This document shows positions 32,963 to 41,902 of a DNA stretch of 64,000 nucleotides, in pieces. Position numbers and translations under genes: made by a program. The stretch covers positions 27,501 through 91,500 of the forward strand of contig JACBOA010000004.1 in the NCBI GenBank assembly GCA_013403005.1, written 5' to 3'. Positions within the stretch are counted from its first letter, which is position 1. Each line of letters begins with the position of its first letter. The notes below the pieces were generated by a model that had not been told where the DNA came from, searched no databases, and worked only from the letters and a program-made list of their open reading frames with translations. This DNA is from Methanobacteriaceae archaeon (GTDB lineage Archaea > Methanobacteriota > Methanobacteria > Methanobacteriales > Methanobacteriaceae).

Positions 32963-33574
32963 ATGTCAATAAAAGCAGCAGTAAAGAATCATTTCATCAA
33001 CCATCTTTTTAAAGAAGATGGGGGTAACTTATCATTCCAAGAACATTTAGCTAACAATTCCAAAATCCATGGGGATTATTTTATCCAAGATAAAACTGAA
33101 GATGGAGCATTGGGAGAGATTCACCAGGAAAAATTGGTATTTAGAAGGTTCTCCTGGGAAGATTTTGATGAATCTGCAGAATTATTCAAAAAAGTATTTA
33201 ATGCAGGGCCCTGGTATGATAACTGGAGATCACTTGATGAAGTCAGAAACTATCTGGGTGAATTAGCTTCCAACCCGGTTTTCGAAGGTTTTATAGTCCA
33301 GGAAAACTCGCATATCATTGCTGCTTGCATGGGACGCAGAAGATCATGGTGGAATGGAAAGGAGTTCTTTGTTGACGAGTTCTTGGTGGAAAATGACATG
33401 CAGGGCGAAGGGATTGGAACAAAACTCATGAATTTTGTATCTCAAAGTCTACTAAAAGAAGGATATACACGTATAATCTTATTCACCAACAAAGGAATAC
33501 CTGCTGAAATTTTTTACTTGAAAAACGGTTTTTATAATAATCAAAACAGGACAGTCATGGTTAAAGAACTTTAA
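32963..33574 (+). CDS. GNAT-family acetyltransferase, 203 aa
   Basis: The core acetyl-CoA motif is ENDMQGEGIGTKLMNFVSQ, and the C-terminal part is GIPAEIFYLKNGFYNNQNRT. An N-terminal extension of about 60 residues (FKEDGGNLSFQEH) precedes the fold and is not assigned. The ATG follows AAGGAGATTAAG that overlaps the end of the methyltransferase gene, so translation is coupled. The pairing suggests both act on one small molecule or on a peptide, which is inference only. Confidence 0.85.
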   Translation: MSIKAAVKNHFINHLFKEDGGNLSFQEHLANNSKIHGDYFIQDKTEDGALGEIHQEKLVFRRFSWEDFDESAELFKKVFNAGPWYDNWRSLDEVRNYLGELASNPVFEGFIVQENSHIIAACMGRRRSWWNGKEFFVDEFLVENDMQGEGIGTKLMNFVSQSLLKEGYTRIILFTNKGIPAEIFYLKNGFYNNQNRTVMVKEL

Positions 33575-33742
33575 AAGTTCATATAATAGTTTATTTTCAT
33601 GGAAACTATCTAAAATGTTTTTTTTATAGGAAATTAAGATTTACCAATAGTTATTCAGGGAGGTGTGAACTCACATTCATTTTGAAAAATAATTAAATTA
33701 ATTAACTATTCTTTATATGAAGATATGTAAGGGGGAACACAA

Positions 33743-34651
33743 TTGGATCCTAATCAACAAGATCAGAAATTGATGAAGAAGAAAGGATTGTATTTTGTTA
33801 TTTTAACATTCATTTTCAGTTACCTCCTTGCTTCAGTTTATTATCTGATGGGAGGACGGATTCAAGACCCGGGCTTCATGTTCATGGCCATTGGATACAT
33901 GTTCATCCCGATGATAATTGCCATCATACTGCAGAAATTCCTTTATAAAGATTCCCTAAAGGATCTGGGTTTATCATTAAAATTTAACTGGTGGTGGGTT
34001 GTTGCCTGGATATTACCTTTGATTCTATCTATTTTAACCTTTGCAGTGGGTCTGCTCATTCCAGGAGTTCAATACTCGCCAGGAATGGAAGGATTCATAG
34101 CCAGATTAAGCGAATCCCTAACTCCCGAACAATTAGAAATGCTAAAAGCTCAGATAACAAGTTCACCATTAATAATATTCGTAACCATGATAATTCAGGG
34201 TTTGATATATGGGGCAACCATCAATGCAGTGGCTGCCTTTGGTGAAGAATACGGATGGAGGGGATTCCTCCAGAAACAATACAGTTACATGAGTTTTTGG
34301 AAAATGTCCCTGGTGATAGGTGTGATATGGGGATTATGGCACGCTCCCATCATAATTCAGGGTTATAATTATCCTCAAAACCCAATCATTGGCGTGTTCA
34401 TGATGATTGGTTTCACAGTTCTTTTCACCCCCCTCATCGCTTACGTTCGTATCCGTTCTGGATCAGTCATTGCTGCAGCTATAATGCACGGGACCCTGAA
34501 TGCCACCGCAGGAATAGCCATACTTTTTACCAGTGGAGGAAGCGATCTCACAGTGGGAGTGATGGGACTGGCAGGATTTATTTCCATGGCCATACTCAAC
34601 CTGTTACTGGTATTCTATGATAAAAAACTGGCTGAAGAGTCGATAATGTAA
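33743..34651 (+). CDS. CPBP-family intramembrane metalloprotease, 302 aa
   Basis: Polytopic membrane protein with the CAAX-protease/bacteriocin-processing (Abi) motifs: AFGEEYGWRGFL (EExxxR), VIWGLWHAPII (FxxxH type) and AAIMHGTLNA (HxxxN). About eight hydrophobic segments are visible. The start codon is TTG, with AAGGGGGA about eight bases upstream. Family members are tied to peptide maturation or self-immunity in bacteria; the archaeal role is open. It may be co-expressed with the downstream MBL gene, 66 bases away. Confidence 0.88.
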   Translation: MDPNQQDQKLMKKKGLYFVILTFIFSYLLASVYYLMGGRIQDPGFMFMAIGYMFIPMIIAIILQKFLYKDSLKDLGLSLKFNWWWVVAWILPLILSILTFAVGLLIPGVQYSPGMEGFIARLSESLTPEQLEMLKAQITSSPLIIFVTMIIQGLIYGATINAVAAFGEEYGWRGFLQKQYSYMSFWKMSLVIGVIWGLWHAPIIIQGYNYPQNPIIGVFMMIGFTVLFTPLIAYVRIRSGSVIAAAIMHGTLNATAGIAILFTSGGSDLTVGVMGLAGFISMAILNLLLVFYDKKLAEESIM

Positions 34652-34717
34652 ATTTAAAATGAATGAAGGCTGTTATTCAATCAGGAATATTTTTTAAAAA
34701 AACATGTGGGTAACCCA

Positions 34718-35383
34718 ATGAGTCAAGAAATAAAAACCATTCACTTAAAAATATTTGGTGGATTAGCCAGTGTAAACTGCTACTTAGTAAGAATTGAGGG
34801 AAACTTTATCCTGATAGACACTGGAGACTCAAGAAATCGTAATAAAATAGATAAAGAGCTTGAAAAAGCTGGTTGCACATCTCAAAATCTTAAGTTAATC
34901 TTGTTAACCCATGGTGACACTGACCACACAGGAAACTGCGCCTTTATCCGTGATAAATACAGTACAAGGGTAGCCATGCATCTGGGTGATTTAGGGATGG
35001 TTGAAAAGGGGGATATGTTGTACAATAGGGAAGGAAACATCATATCTAGGATAATAAGTCCTTTTATGGGTTTAAGTAAATCCAACAGGTTCACACCGGA
35101 TATTCTGGTGGATGATGGTTATGATCTCAACTTGTACGGATGGGATGCTAGGGTGATCCACATTCCAGGACATTCATCGGGTTCAATAGGCGTACTAACA
35201 GTAAATGGCGAGTTTTTCTGTGGGGATCTCTTTTCAAGCAATGGAAAAGCATCCGTCCATTCCATCATGGATGATAAGGTCAAGGCAAAAGAAAGCATAG
35301 AAAAACTAAAAAAGTTAAATATTAATCAGGTTTACCCGGGCCATGGGGAACCATTCCCCTGGACTAATTTAACCGAGGTATAA
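34718..35383 (+). CDS. Metallo-beta-lactamase-fold hydrolase, 221 aa
   Basis: MBL fold with metal motif THGDTDHTGNC, which is HxDxDH rather than the usual HxHxDH. Then come IPGHSSGSIGVL and FFCGDLFSSNGK, and the C-terminal His in YPGHGEPF. The second His position carries Asp, which may alter metal number or preference. The preferred start is ATG at 34718 (MSQEIKTIHL). A GTG four codons earlier is also open. It is followed 23 bases later by a flavodoxin, and MBL/flavodoxin pairings are typical of flavo-diiron type redox proteins. Here the two are separate and the MBL lacks that motif set. Confidence 0.85.
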   Translation: MSQEIKTIHLKIFGGLASVNCYLVRIEGNFILIDTGDSRNRNKIDKELEKAGCTSQNLKLILLTHGDTDHTGNCAFIRDKYSTRVAMHLGDLGMVEKGDMLYNREGNIISRIISPFMGLSKSNRFTPDILVDDGYDLNLYGWDARVIHIPGHSSGSIGVLTVNGEFFCGDLFSSNGKASVHSIMDDKVKAKESIEKLKKLNINQVYPGHGEPFPWTNLTEV

Positions 35384-35406
35384 ACATTTAGAGGGGGTTA
35401 ATATAG

Positions 35407-35871
35407 ATGAAAATAGGAATTATAGTACATTCCCAAACCAATAATACCTATTCTGTTGCTGAAAAACTCCATGAAAAGCTTCAGGAAGCGGGTAACGATG
35501 TGAATATTGAAAGGGTGAATATGGTGGGGGGTAATAAACCTCAGGGTAAAGATATACAGATCGAAAACCCTCCAGAGGTTGCAGAATACGATGCCATAGT
35601 CTTTGGCTCTCCAGTACATGCCTTTTCACTGGCACCAGCAATGAAGGTGTACTTAGAACAAATCCCATCCTTGCAGGATAAAAAAGTGGCACTTTACGTG
35701 ACCAAGGCATTACCATTAAATTTCACAGGTGGAACCCGGGCCATAGGACAGATGGAAAAAATATGCCAGTCCAAAGGGGCTACTATTGTGGGTACAGATA
35801 TCGTGGTCTGGAGGGGTGACATAAATAAAAAAATCAATGACTTGACCCGGAAATTCAGTGTAATATTTTAA
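35407..35871 (+). CDS. Flavodoxin-like FMN protein, 154 aa
   Basis: Flavodoxin fold with phosphate-binding loop HSQTNNTYSVAEKL near the N-terminus and the flavin loop FGSPVHAFSLAPAMKVYL. The length is that of a short-chain flavodoxin or flavodoxin-like reductase. GAGGGGG precedes the ATG. It lies next to the MBL gene and just before a broken EFR1-type flavodoxin/ferredoxin gene, so the cluster was redox-related. Confidence 0.87.
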   Translation: MKIGIIVHSQTNNTYSVAEKLHEKLQEAGNDVNIERVNMVGGNKPQGKDIQIENPPEVAEYDAIVFGSPVHAFSLAPAMKVYLEQIPSLQDKKVALYVTKALPLNFTGGTRAIGQMEKICQSKGATIVGTDIVVWRGDINKKINDLTRKFSVIF

Positions 35872-35904
35872 AGTTTAAAGTTCGAAAATGATAAGGATGG
35901 GCTT

Positions 35905-36216
35905 ATGAGCCCTGAAATTTATTATTTTTCAGTTACTGGCAATTCCCTGGTTGTAGCCAGAGACATAGCCCGAAAAATGGGATTAGAACTCATTCCCATC
36001 GCTTCTATGCAGATAAAGAAGATAAAAACTGATGCAGATGTGATGGGTGTTGTTTTCCCCACATTATGAACCATAGGGTGGGGTTCCAAGGATAGTACGG
36101 AATTTTGCCTAGCCTGTTTTCACTGGTGCCCAGAAGAGGCTATTACTAGTAATGAACTCCATAAAAATGTAAAATATCATCCTCATGATGTGAAAGTGTC
36201 AGATATGATACTGTGA
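35905..36216 (+). pseudogene. Broken EFR1-type flavodoxin/ferredoxin fusion gene
   Basis: Starts well (EIYYFSVTGNSLVVARDIAR, VMGVVFPT), then meets TGA at 36067-36069. Just after it, the next reading frame contains GGVPRIVRNFA, the normal continuation. Back in the first frame is CLACFHWCPEEAI, a ferredoxin Cys motif, ending at TGA 36214-36216. A frameshift, a stop and a deletion of the middle of the protein are therefore all visible. Selenocysteine recoding is not a sensible explanation, since the middle of the domain is missing too. Confidence 0.82.
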
Positions 36217-36317
36217 TTAATATGGGAGTTTTTTTCCATCATATAAATTTTTCACGCATGCTACGTTTACCAGTTTCAATGATAAAATTAAACAGAAAAA
36301 CAATGAGGTAAATTCAA

Positions 36318-37166
36318 ATGGAAGTTATTCTTCAGCAGTTTGCTAATTTAAGTGTTTTAATATACATCGTAAGCACCATGTTATCTATGGGGCTTAGTTT
36401 TTACCCTAAACAATTTATAGAGCCGTTAAAAGATAAAAATCTTATATTAAAGTCTTTAGCCGCAAATTTCGTAATATTGCCAATCTTAACCTATATTATA
36501 CTGCAGATAATTCCTCTCCAGCAAGGTCTTGCCATAGGCCTGATTTTAATGGCTGCAGGTGCAGGTTCACCTTTCATGCTGAAATTGGTTCAATTTACCA
36601 AGGCAGATATTGCCTTTGCAGTGGGATTGATGTTAATATTATCCATGGTCACGTTAATCTACATGCCACTGGTCCTTTCTATTCTTTTACCCGGCGTATC
36701 GGTGAATCCATTATCTATAGCAGTTTCCCTGCTGGTATTGATATTCATACCCTTAATTAGTGGAACGGTTATCAAATCACGGTATGATAAAATAGCTAAA
36801 ACTATTCAACCAACTTTTAACCAGATATCTAACATATTCATCTTTACAGTAATAGTTCTTTACTTGATTCTAAACTACCAGGACTTTTTGGCAGTATTCG
36901 GTACTGGAGCATTGATAGCTGCTTTTGGTTTCGTATTAACTGCTTTTATAATCGGATACTTACTTGGCGGTCCTTCCCAGAATACAAAAACAGTGCTAGG
37001 TCTGGGTACTGCTATAAGAAACTCCTCTGCTGCTTTTGTGGTAGCTATAGCCAATTTCAGCTCGGAATATGATGTCATGGCCATGATAATAGTAGTTTAC
37101 ATGATCAGCATAATCATGATGATGATCATCTCCGGGGAAATTGGAAAAAGAAGCAAAGTTTCATAA
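36318..37166 (+). CDS. Bile acid:sodium symporter (BASS) family transporter, 282 aa
   Basis: About nine predicted membrane helices. Characteristic stretches are GLILMAAGAGSPFMLKLVQF, VLGLGTAIRNSSAAFVVAIA and PLISGTVIKSRYD, which fit the BASS/SBF superfamily, whose members import organic anions with Na+. A weak GAGG lies about nine bases before the ATG. The substrate is unknown. It is the last gene of the 30.7-37.2 kb run. Confidence 0.8.
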   Translation: MEVILQQFANLSVLIYIVSTMLSMGLSFYPKQFIEPLKDKNLILKSLAANFVILPILTYIILQIIPLQQGLAIGLILMAAGAGSPFMLKLVQFTKADIAFAVGLMLILSMVTLIYMPLVLSILLPGVSVNPLSIAVSLLVLIFIPLISGTVIKSRYDKIAKTIQPTFNQISNIFIFTVIVLYLILNYQDFLAVFGTGALIAAFGFVLTAFIIGYLLGGPSQNTKTVLGLGTAIRNSSAAFVVAIANFSSEYDVMAMIIVVYMISIIMMMIISGEIGKRSKVS

Positions 37167-37743
37167 ACTTTTCATAAACTTCAGATAATTCTATTAATTT
37201 CATATTCTTAAGAAATAGGATTATTGACCTTATTTTAGGGGCTCTGTAAAATATTGGTGGGATTGATTTTTACATTTGTTAGATCCAACTGGTAAAAAGT
37301 CTATTAACATATAAAACAGGCAAATATCTTTTCTTTCATGAATAATCTCAAGTTTATTCAACATCTTAATTTAGAGTATTATTAGGAACTAGGAACCCTC
37401 AAGAGAGATCATACCAATTTTTTATGAAATGATCAACAAAAACTATGGTAACTCGTAAAGCTAAAAAAAGTTCAATAGGCTTTATTTAGTAATTAATACT
37501 TTTTAGACTATGGTATTTCCTGAATATCAGTGCTAAATTCATGGATATGTTATTTCATGTTACTGGATAGTCTTCTTTAGAATTTTTGTTGATAATAGAA
37601 TCATCCAGTGGAAAAAAGCGGACTAGAAACAAGAAAGATCAAAAAAATTTTTCATAAGGTTTTGGATGTTTATTGCTATGATTAAAATCAGTCAAGAGTC
37701 TGTGATGACTTACACCAGTTGTGATGTAAGGGGTTATTAGTCA
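37167..37743. other. Intergenic, no gene seen
   Basis: About 580 bases of AT-rich sequence with no convincing ORF or RNA gene. The promoter of the following gene lies at its right end. Confidence 0.5.
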
Positions 37744-37785
37744 ATGTATAGTATTCACTATACATTCAAACTATACATTTATATA
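37744..37785 (+). promoter_or_regulatory. Operator/promoter of the glycosyltransferase-receiver gene
   Basis: ATGTATAGT-ATTC-ACTATACAT is a perfect 9-bp inverted repeat (37744-37752 and 37757-37765). A third half-site, ACTATACAT (37770-37778), runs directly into the TATA-like sequence TTTATATAG. The gene starts 100 bases further on. The geometry indicates repressor control of this promoter. Confidence 0.6.
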
Positions 37786-37886
37786 GCAATTTATGTATAA
37801 TTGTTTAGACAATACAATTTTTACTTAGCATAGCAACATGATCAGTGCTAGTTTTATTTCACGAATTAATATTACAGGTGTGCTGA

Positions 37887-39638
37887 TTGGCCCTAGAGAA
37901 GTTTTTGAATAATGTTAACAGTTTTTGGCTGAGATGGAAGGTAAGTATAGGTGCTCTGGCAATCCTCTTTATGGTAGCTTTGTTGATTGCCCATACAATG
38001 ATTAATTCCGATGTTATCTGGCTTCAAATTATATTATTTACATTTGGTTCTTATTATCTGTTAATTACCATTTCAAGTTTTTTCCATATAGAACATCCTA
38101 AAAAAAAGGATTTAAAACCTTTTGTAAGCATAATAGTACCTGCGCATAATGAAGAACATACTATTTCAGAGTCTGTCCAGTCTATATGCCAGATGGATTA
38201 CTTTAAAGATGGGAAAAAGAACTTTGAACTGGTTGTGGTTGATGATGGATCAACAGATCAAACACCTCGAGTTCTAGAAAATCTTAAGCAATCTCTAAAT
38301 TTTAAGTTAATTAGAAGAGAACCTCCCTTGTCAGGAAAAGGTAAAGGCGCAGCCCTAAATGCAGGGCTAAAGGTATGTCGGGGAGAATGTATTTTAGTTT
38401 TTGATGCCGATGCCATAGTTAAACCTGACTTCCTGTCATTGATGACCAAGTACTTTTCTGATCCAGAGGTAGTGGGAGTGCAAGCAAAGGTTCGAATGAA
38501 AAATCCATCTGTAAACCACCTCACATCACTCCAGGATGATGAATTCGCCACATTTAACAGAATTATACAGAAGGGCAGAACAGTTATAGATGGAGCAACT
38601 GCATTAGGTGGCAACGGACAGATGGTGAAAAGGAAAACCATAGAATCAGTAGGGGGCTGGAATGAGAAATCCATTACTGAAGATTTAGATCTTAGTGTAA
38701 GTGTATTGTTAGACCAGGGCACTATAAAGTACTGTGATCAGGCCATTGTATACCAGGAGGCAGTTCCTCACTGGAAAAACTTCCTAAAACAAAGAATCAG
38801 ATGGGCGGAAGGACACCTTGAAACCATGATCAATTCTTCATGGAAAGTCCTGAAAACTCCAGGCATACCCCTGAGCCGCAGAATAGATTTTCTCTTCTAC
38901 CTCGTGGGAATAAATATAGTATTTCTAATATTACTTAGCTATGTCTTGGGATTTATCCAGTTTTTGATAGGAGGATTCAAGTCATCCATACCAGAAATAC
39001 TATGGATTTTCGCATCACTAGTCTTTTTCCCAACCATCATAACTGGTCTGTACTTTGAAGTAGATAAAAGACCGCATATAATTATTTACCGTAGCTTAAG
39101 GTTCTGGTTATTCTGCCTGCATTGGATCCCTGTATTTTTCGCTGCCCTCTATAGGGTAATAACCGTTCGAAACAAATTTTGGGTTAAAACTACCCATAAA
39201 GGATCAAATCTTATCTTAAAGTCTCCTAGAGAAATAAAATCCACCCTCAACAGTCCTATGATCTCATCTCAAAAAAATAAATCAATTCGTAATCTTTTAA
39301 TTGTTGAGGACGAGATAATATTCGCCCAGGACTTGCAGATAACCTTGGAACAAATGGGATACAAAGTTTTGGGAATCACAACTTCTGCTGAGGATGCCCT
39401 TAAAAAAATTGCAATAAAAAAACCAGACTTAGTTTTAATGGATATCATCCTGCAAGGAAATATTGACGGAATTGATGCAACCCATGAGATATGGAAGCGT
39501 TTCAAAATACCAGTGGTCTACATAACTGCTCATTCAGATCAAAGAACTTTAGAAAGATTAAAAGCATCCCCCTATGCAGGGTTATTAATAAAACCCATAA
39601 ATATCAGTTCTTTAACACAGATTCTAGAAAAAATATAG
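37887..39638 (+). CDS. Membrane glycosyltransferase GT2 fused to a C-terminal receiver domain, 583 aa
   Basis: Two N-terminal membrane helices (about 17-37 and 42-62) precede a GT2 catalytic domain with VDDGSTDQTPRVL, the DxD-type FDADAIVKPDFL, TEDLDLSVSVL and QRIRWAEGH (QxxRW). Three further helices follow (about 330-430), the pattern of processive polysaccharide synthases. After a 40-residue linker comes a complete receiver domain (about 470-583) with VEDE, phospho-acceptor D519, T547 and K569. The start is TTG with AGGTG six bases upstream. The fusion suggests glycan synthesis set by phosphorylation, parallel to c-di-GMP control of cellulose synthase in bacteria. No kinase is adjacent. Confidence 0.9.
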   Translation: MALEKFLNNVNSFWLRWKVSIGALAILFMVALLIAHTMINSDVIWLQIILFTFGSYYLLITISSFFHIEHPKKKDLKPFVSIIVPAHNEEHTISESVQSICQMDYFKDGKKNFELVVVDDGSTDQTPRVLENLKQSLNFKLIRREPPLSGKGKGAALNAGLKVCRGECILVFDADAIVKPDFLSLMTKYFSDPEVVGVQAKVRMKNPSVNHLTSLQDDEFATFNRIIQKGRTVIDGATALGGNGQMVKRKTIESVGGWNEKSITEDLDLSVSVLLDQGTIKYCDQAIVYQEAVPHWKNFLKQRIRWAEGHLETMINSSWKVLKTPGIPLSRRIDFLFYLVGINIVFLILLSYVLGFIQFLIGGFKSSIPEILWIFASLVFFPTIITGLYFEVDKRPHIIIYRSLRFWLFCLHWIPVFFAALYRVITVRNKFWVKTTHKGSNLILKSPREIKSTLNSPMISSQKNKSIRNLLIVEDEIIFAQDLQITLEQMGYKVLGITTSAEDALKKIAIKKPDLVLMDIILQGNIDGIDATHEIWKRFKIPVVYITAHSDQRTLERLKASPYAGLLIKPINISSLTQILEKI

Positions 39639-40230
39639 ATTTCTAATTAGTAGAATTTGATTAACTTACTTTTTAGATTGGATCTCTGAGGGGGCATTGT
39701 ATTGTAGGTGTTTTCCCTGTCATAAGCTTTTTTTTGTTTTCAATAGGGTTTGATCTGGTAAATTTTCAGGTAAAAATATTAAATTTATATAAAAAAGCTA
39801 ATTTTTTAACCAGTAAGGCCTTTTGTGTGGGATAATTATCAATTATTATATTTAAAACCTTTTTTACTCATTAAACCTTTAATTTTCATATCTTTGCTCA
39901 AACATCAACCTATTTTTAATAATTCCAAATCTGCTTTTTCATGATCAATAATTTTATAATGGTATGTATCACTGGAATAGTATTAAAACATAATTTAAAG
40001 CCCTATACTGCTTTTAATATTTATATCTCTTTTCATAAGGTTGTTTTTTTATTATTAGGAATGCTTTCTAATAATCATTTTTGTTAAATTAAATTTTTCT
40101 TCTTTCATGACTTTGTTCATATGGGCGTTTATTTTTTCATGATTTACAATTAAGACAGCCTCTACTAGTTTCAAAAAAATTAAATAATATCAAATTAAAT
40201 AAATATCTTAAAATTCATGGAGAAATGAAA
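39639..40230. other. Intergenic, AT-rich, no gene seen
   Basis: Nearly 600 bases without a convincing ORF. T-rich runs right after the upstream stop could end transcription. The last part would hold the promoter of the downstream three-gene unit, but no single TATA box stands out. Confidence 0.45.
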
Positions 40231-41025
40231 ATGTTCCAAACACAAGAAGGCTACACCTATCTGATGCCGGCTCATTTCGGTGGGGGTGAGTTTGATCCCG
40301 AGGCAAAACTCACCCAGAAAGCAACAGCACTGTCTATCAGTTATGAAACTAACCAGAAACTTCTTGAAAATTATATTCCTGAAGGATTTGAACTGCGGGC
40401 TCCTGAGATTCAGGTTGTTTTCAACAGGTTTACTGAGATCAACTGGATGCATGGTGGATACTATAATCTAATTGATGTGTCTGCACCGGTCAGATTTAAT
40501 GGTAAGAAAGAACAAGTGGATGGAAACTATTCACTGGTGGTCTGGGAAAATAACACCACACCTATACTCGGAGGACGTGAACAAACAGGAATTCCCAAAA
40601 TTTACGCGGATATAGAAGACCTGCATATTCTAAAACCTCACTATAGCACCACAGCCAGTTATGCTGGAAACACTTTTTTAAACATTAATTTTGAAGCCAC
40701 CGATGAAATCACTGGAGAGGAATTAGAACAATACAAAGCGCAGTTTTCATCTTTAAACACCATTGGGTGGAGATATATTCCTAAAGTTGGAGTTCCCGGG
40801 GCTGAATTAAGTCAATTTATCCTTTATCCTCAGGGCATGGAAATGGAAACAGCGCAAAGGGGAAATGCCAGTCTAAAGTGGACTGAGATGACTCCAATGC
40901 AAAATCCTGCCCAGTCCCATATAATCAACAGTCTCGCTGCCCTACCTATAAAAAAGATAACTAATGCTATGTTCTCAGAGGGGAAGGCTATTCTTAGGGC
41001 GTTTGGTGCTAGAATCTTAGAATGA
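40231..41025 (+). CDS. Acetoacetate decarboxylase-family protein, 264 aa
   Basis: Member of the ADC superfamily. The Schiff-base Lys aligns in GREQTGIPKIYADI (about K123). In acetoacetate decarboxylase this Lys is followed by a second Lys that lowers its pKa; here the next residue is Ile. Related ADC-like enzymes without that pair act as lyases or hydratases on other keto acids, so decarboxylation should not be assumed. The ATG at 40231 has GGAG at eight bases. An ATG six bases earlier sits too close to it. It leads a unit with an SDR and a DUF362-like protein. Confidence 0.82.
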   Translation: MFQTQEGYTYLMPAHFGGGEFDPEAKLTQKATALSISYETNQKLLENYIPEGFELRAPEIQVVFNRFTEINWMHGGYYNLIDVSAPVRFNGKKEQVDGNYSLVVWENNTTPILGGREQTGIPKIYADIEDLHILKPHYSTTASYAGNTFLNINFEATDEITGEELEQYKAQFSSLNTIGWRYIPKVGVPGAELSQFILYPQGMEMETAQRGNASLKWTEMTPMQNPAQSHIINSLAALPIKKITNAMFSEGKAILRAFGARILE

Positions 41026-41045
41026 ATGATAATTTAAGGAGTGGT

Positions 41046-41885
41046 ATGATGAGTAATTCAGAATATTATAAGGATAAAATTTGTATTGTAACTGGGGGAA
41101 ATTCAGGTATTGGGTACGCACTATGTGAGGAACTCTTAAAAAGAGGAGCAATTGTTTACATGGCAGGACGCAACCCTGAAAGGGTATCAAACGCCGCAGA
41201 ACAGCTTTCAGAATATGGAGATCGGATTCACACAATTATAGTGGATGTAACAGTTCAAGAACAGGTGCAAAAAGCCATTGAAGATACTGTGGCAGAGGAA
41301 GGTCGGCTGGACATGTTATTCAACAATGCAGGGGTTGGCGGGACTCTGCCGTTTGAAAATGCTACCTTGGAAGATTGGAAAAATATCATTGACACCAATT
41401 TGTGGAGTGTTATTTACGGGGTCCATACAGCAGTGCCCATTATGCTGAAACAGGGATCTGGACACATCATCAACACCAGCTCAGCTGCAGGGATTATACC
41501 TTTCCCTTTCCAGGCGCTATATTCTCTTACAAAATTTGGGGTGACCGGCCTCACAGAATGTCTGAAATACGAGTATGCGGAAAAAGGACTCTATTTTTCG
41601 ACCATATGCCCGTCTGATATAGCAACACCCATCTATAAAAAATCAATTGATGGGAAGATTCATGATGAAGCTAAGATCCCCGAAGACGCGTATCCTGTGG
41701 ACAAAGCAGCAACATATATTTTAGATCAGGTATCCGAAAAAAAGGGAATAATTATAGTACCTGAGGAACCTACTACCCAAGGCTGGAGAAGTTATGTACA
41801 GGGTAAAGAGGAAGCAGAAAAAATTTTACTGCAAATGGCCCATGACCGTAGAGAATCCTACGAAAAGCGAGGAACTTACTTCTAA
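41046..41885 (+). CDS. Short-chain dehydrogenase/reductase, 279 aa
   Basis: Classical SDR. The cofactor site is TGGNSGIGYALCEEL, with MAGRNPERV after strand 2, which favours NADP(H). FNNAGVGGTLPFEN is the NAG motif, and the catalytic set is NTSSAAGII and YSLTKFG (YxxxK). The C-terminus is basic and charged. The chosen start is the ATG at 41046 with AAGGAGTGGT upstream. An ATG at 41022 overlaps the previous gene's stop. It lies in one transcription unit with the ADC-family gene, which points to a keto-acid or keto-ester pathway. Confidence 0.88.
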   Translation: MMSNSEYYKDKICIVTGGNSGIGYALCEELLKRGAIVYMAGRNPERVSNAAEQLSEYGDRIHTIIVDVTVQEQVQKAIEDTVAEEGRLDMLFNNAGVGGTLPFENATLEDWKNIIDTNLWSVIYGVHTAVPIMLKQGSGHIINTSSAAGIIPFPFQALYSLTKFGVTGLTECLKYEYAEKGLYFSTICPSDIATPIYKKSIDGKIHDEAKIPEDAYPVDKAATYILDQVSEKKGIIIVPEEPTTQGWRSYVQGKEEAEKILLQMAHDRRESYEKRGTYF

Positions 41886-41902
41886 GATTTAACGGTGATT
41901 TC

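Noticed and set aside
36067..36069. In-frame TGA read as selenocysteine in the EFR1-type gene
   Set aside because: The normal continuation is in another frame and the middle of the domain is deleted. There is no SECIS-like structure in view, and selenoproteins are not expected in this order.
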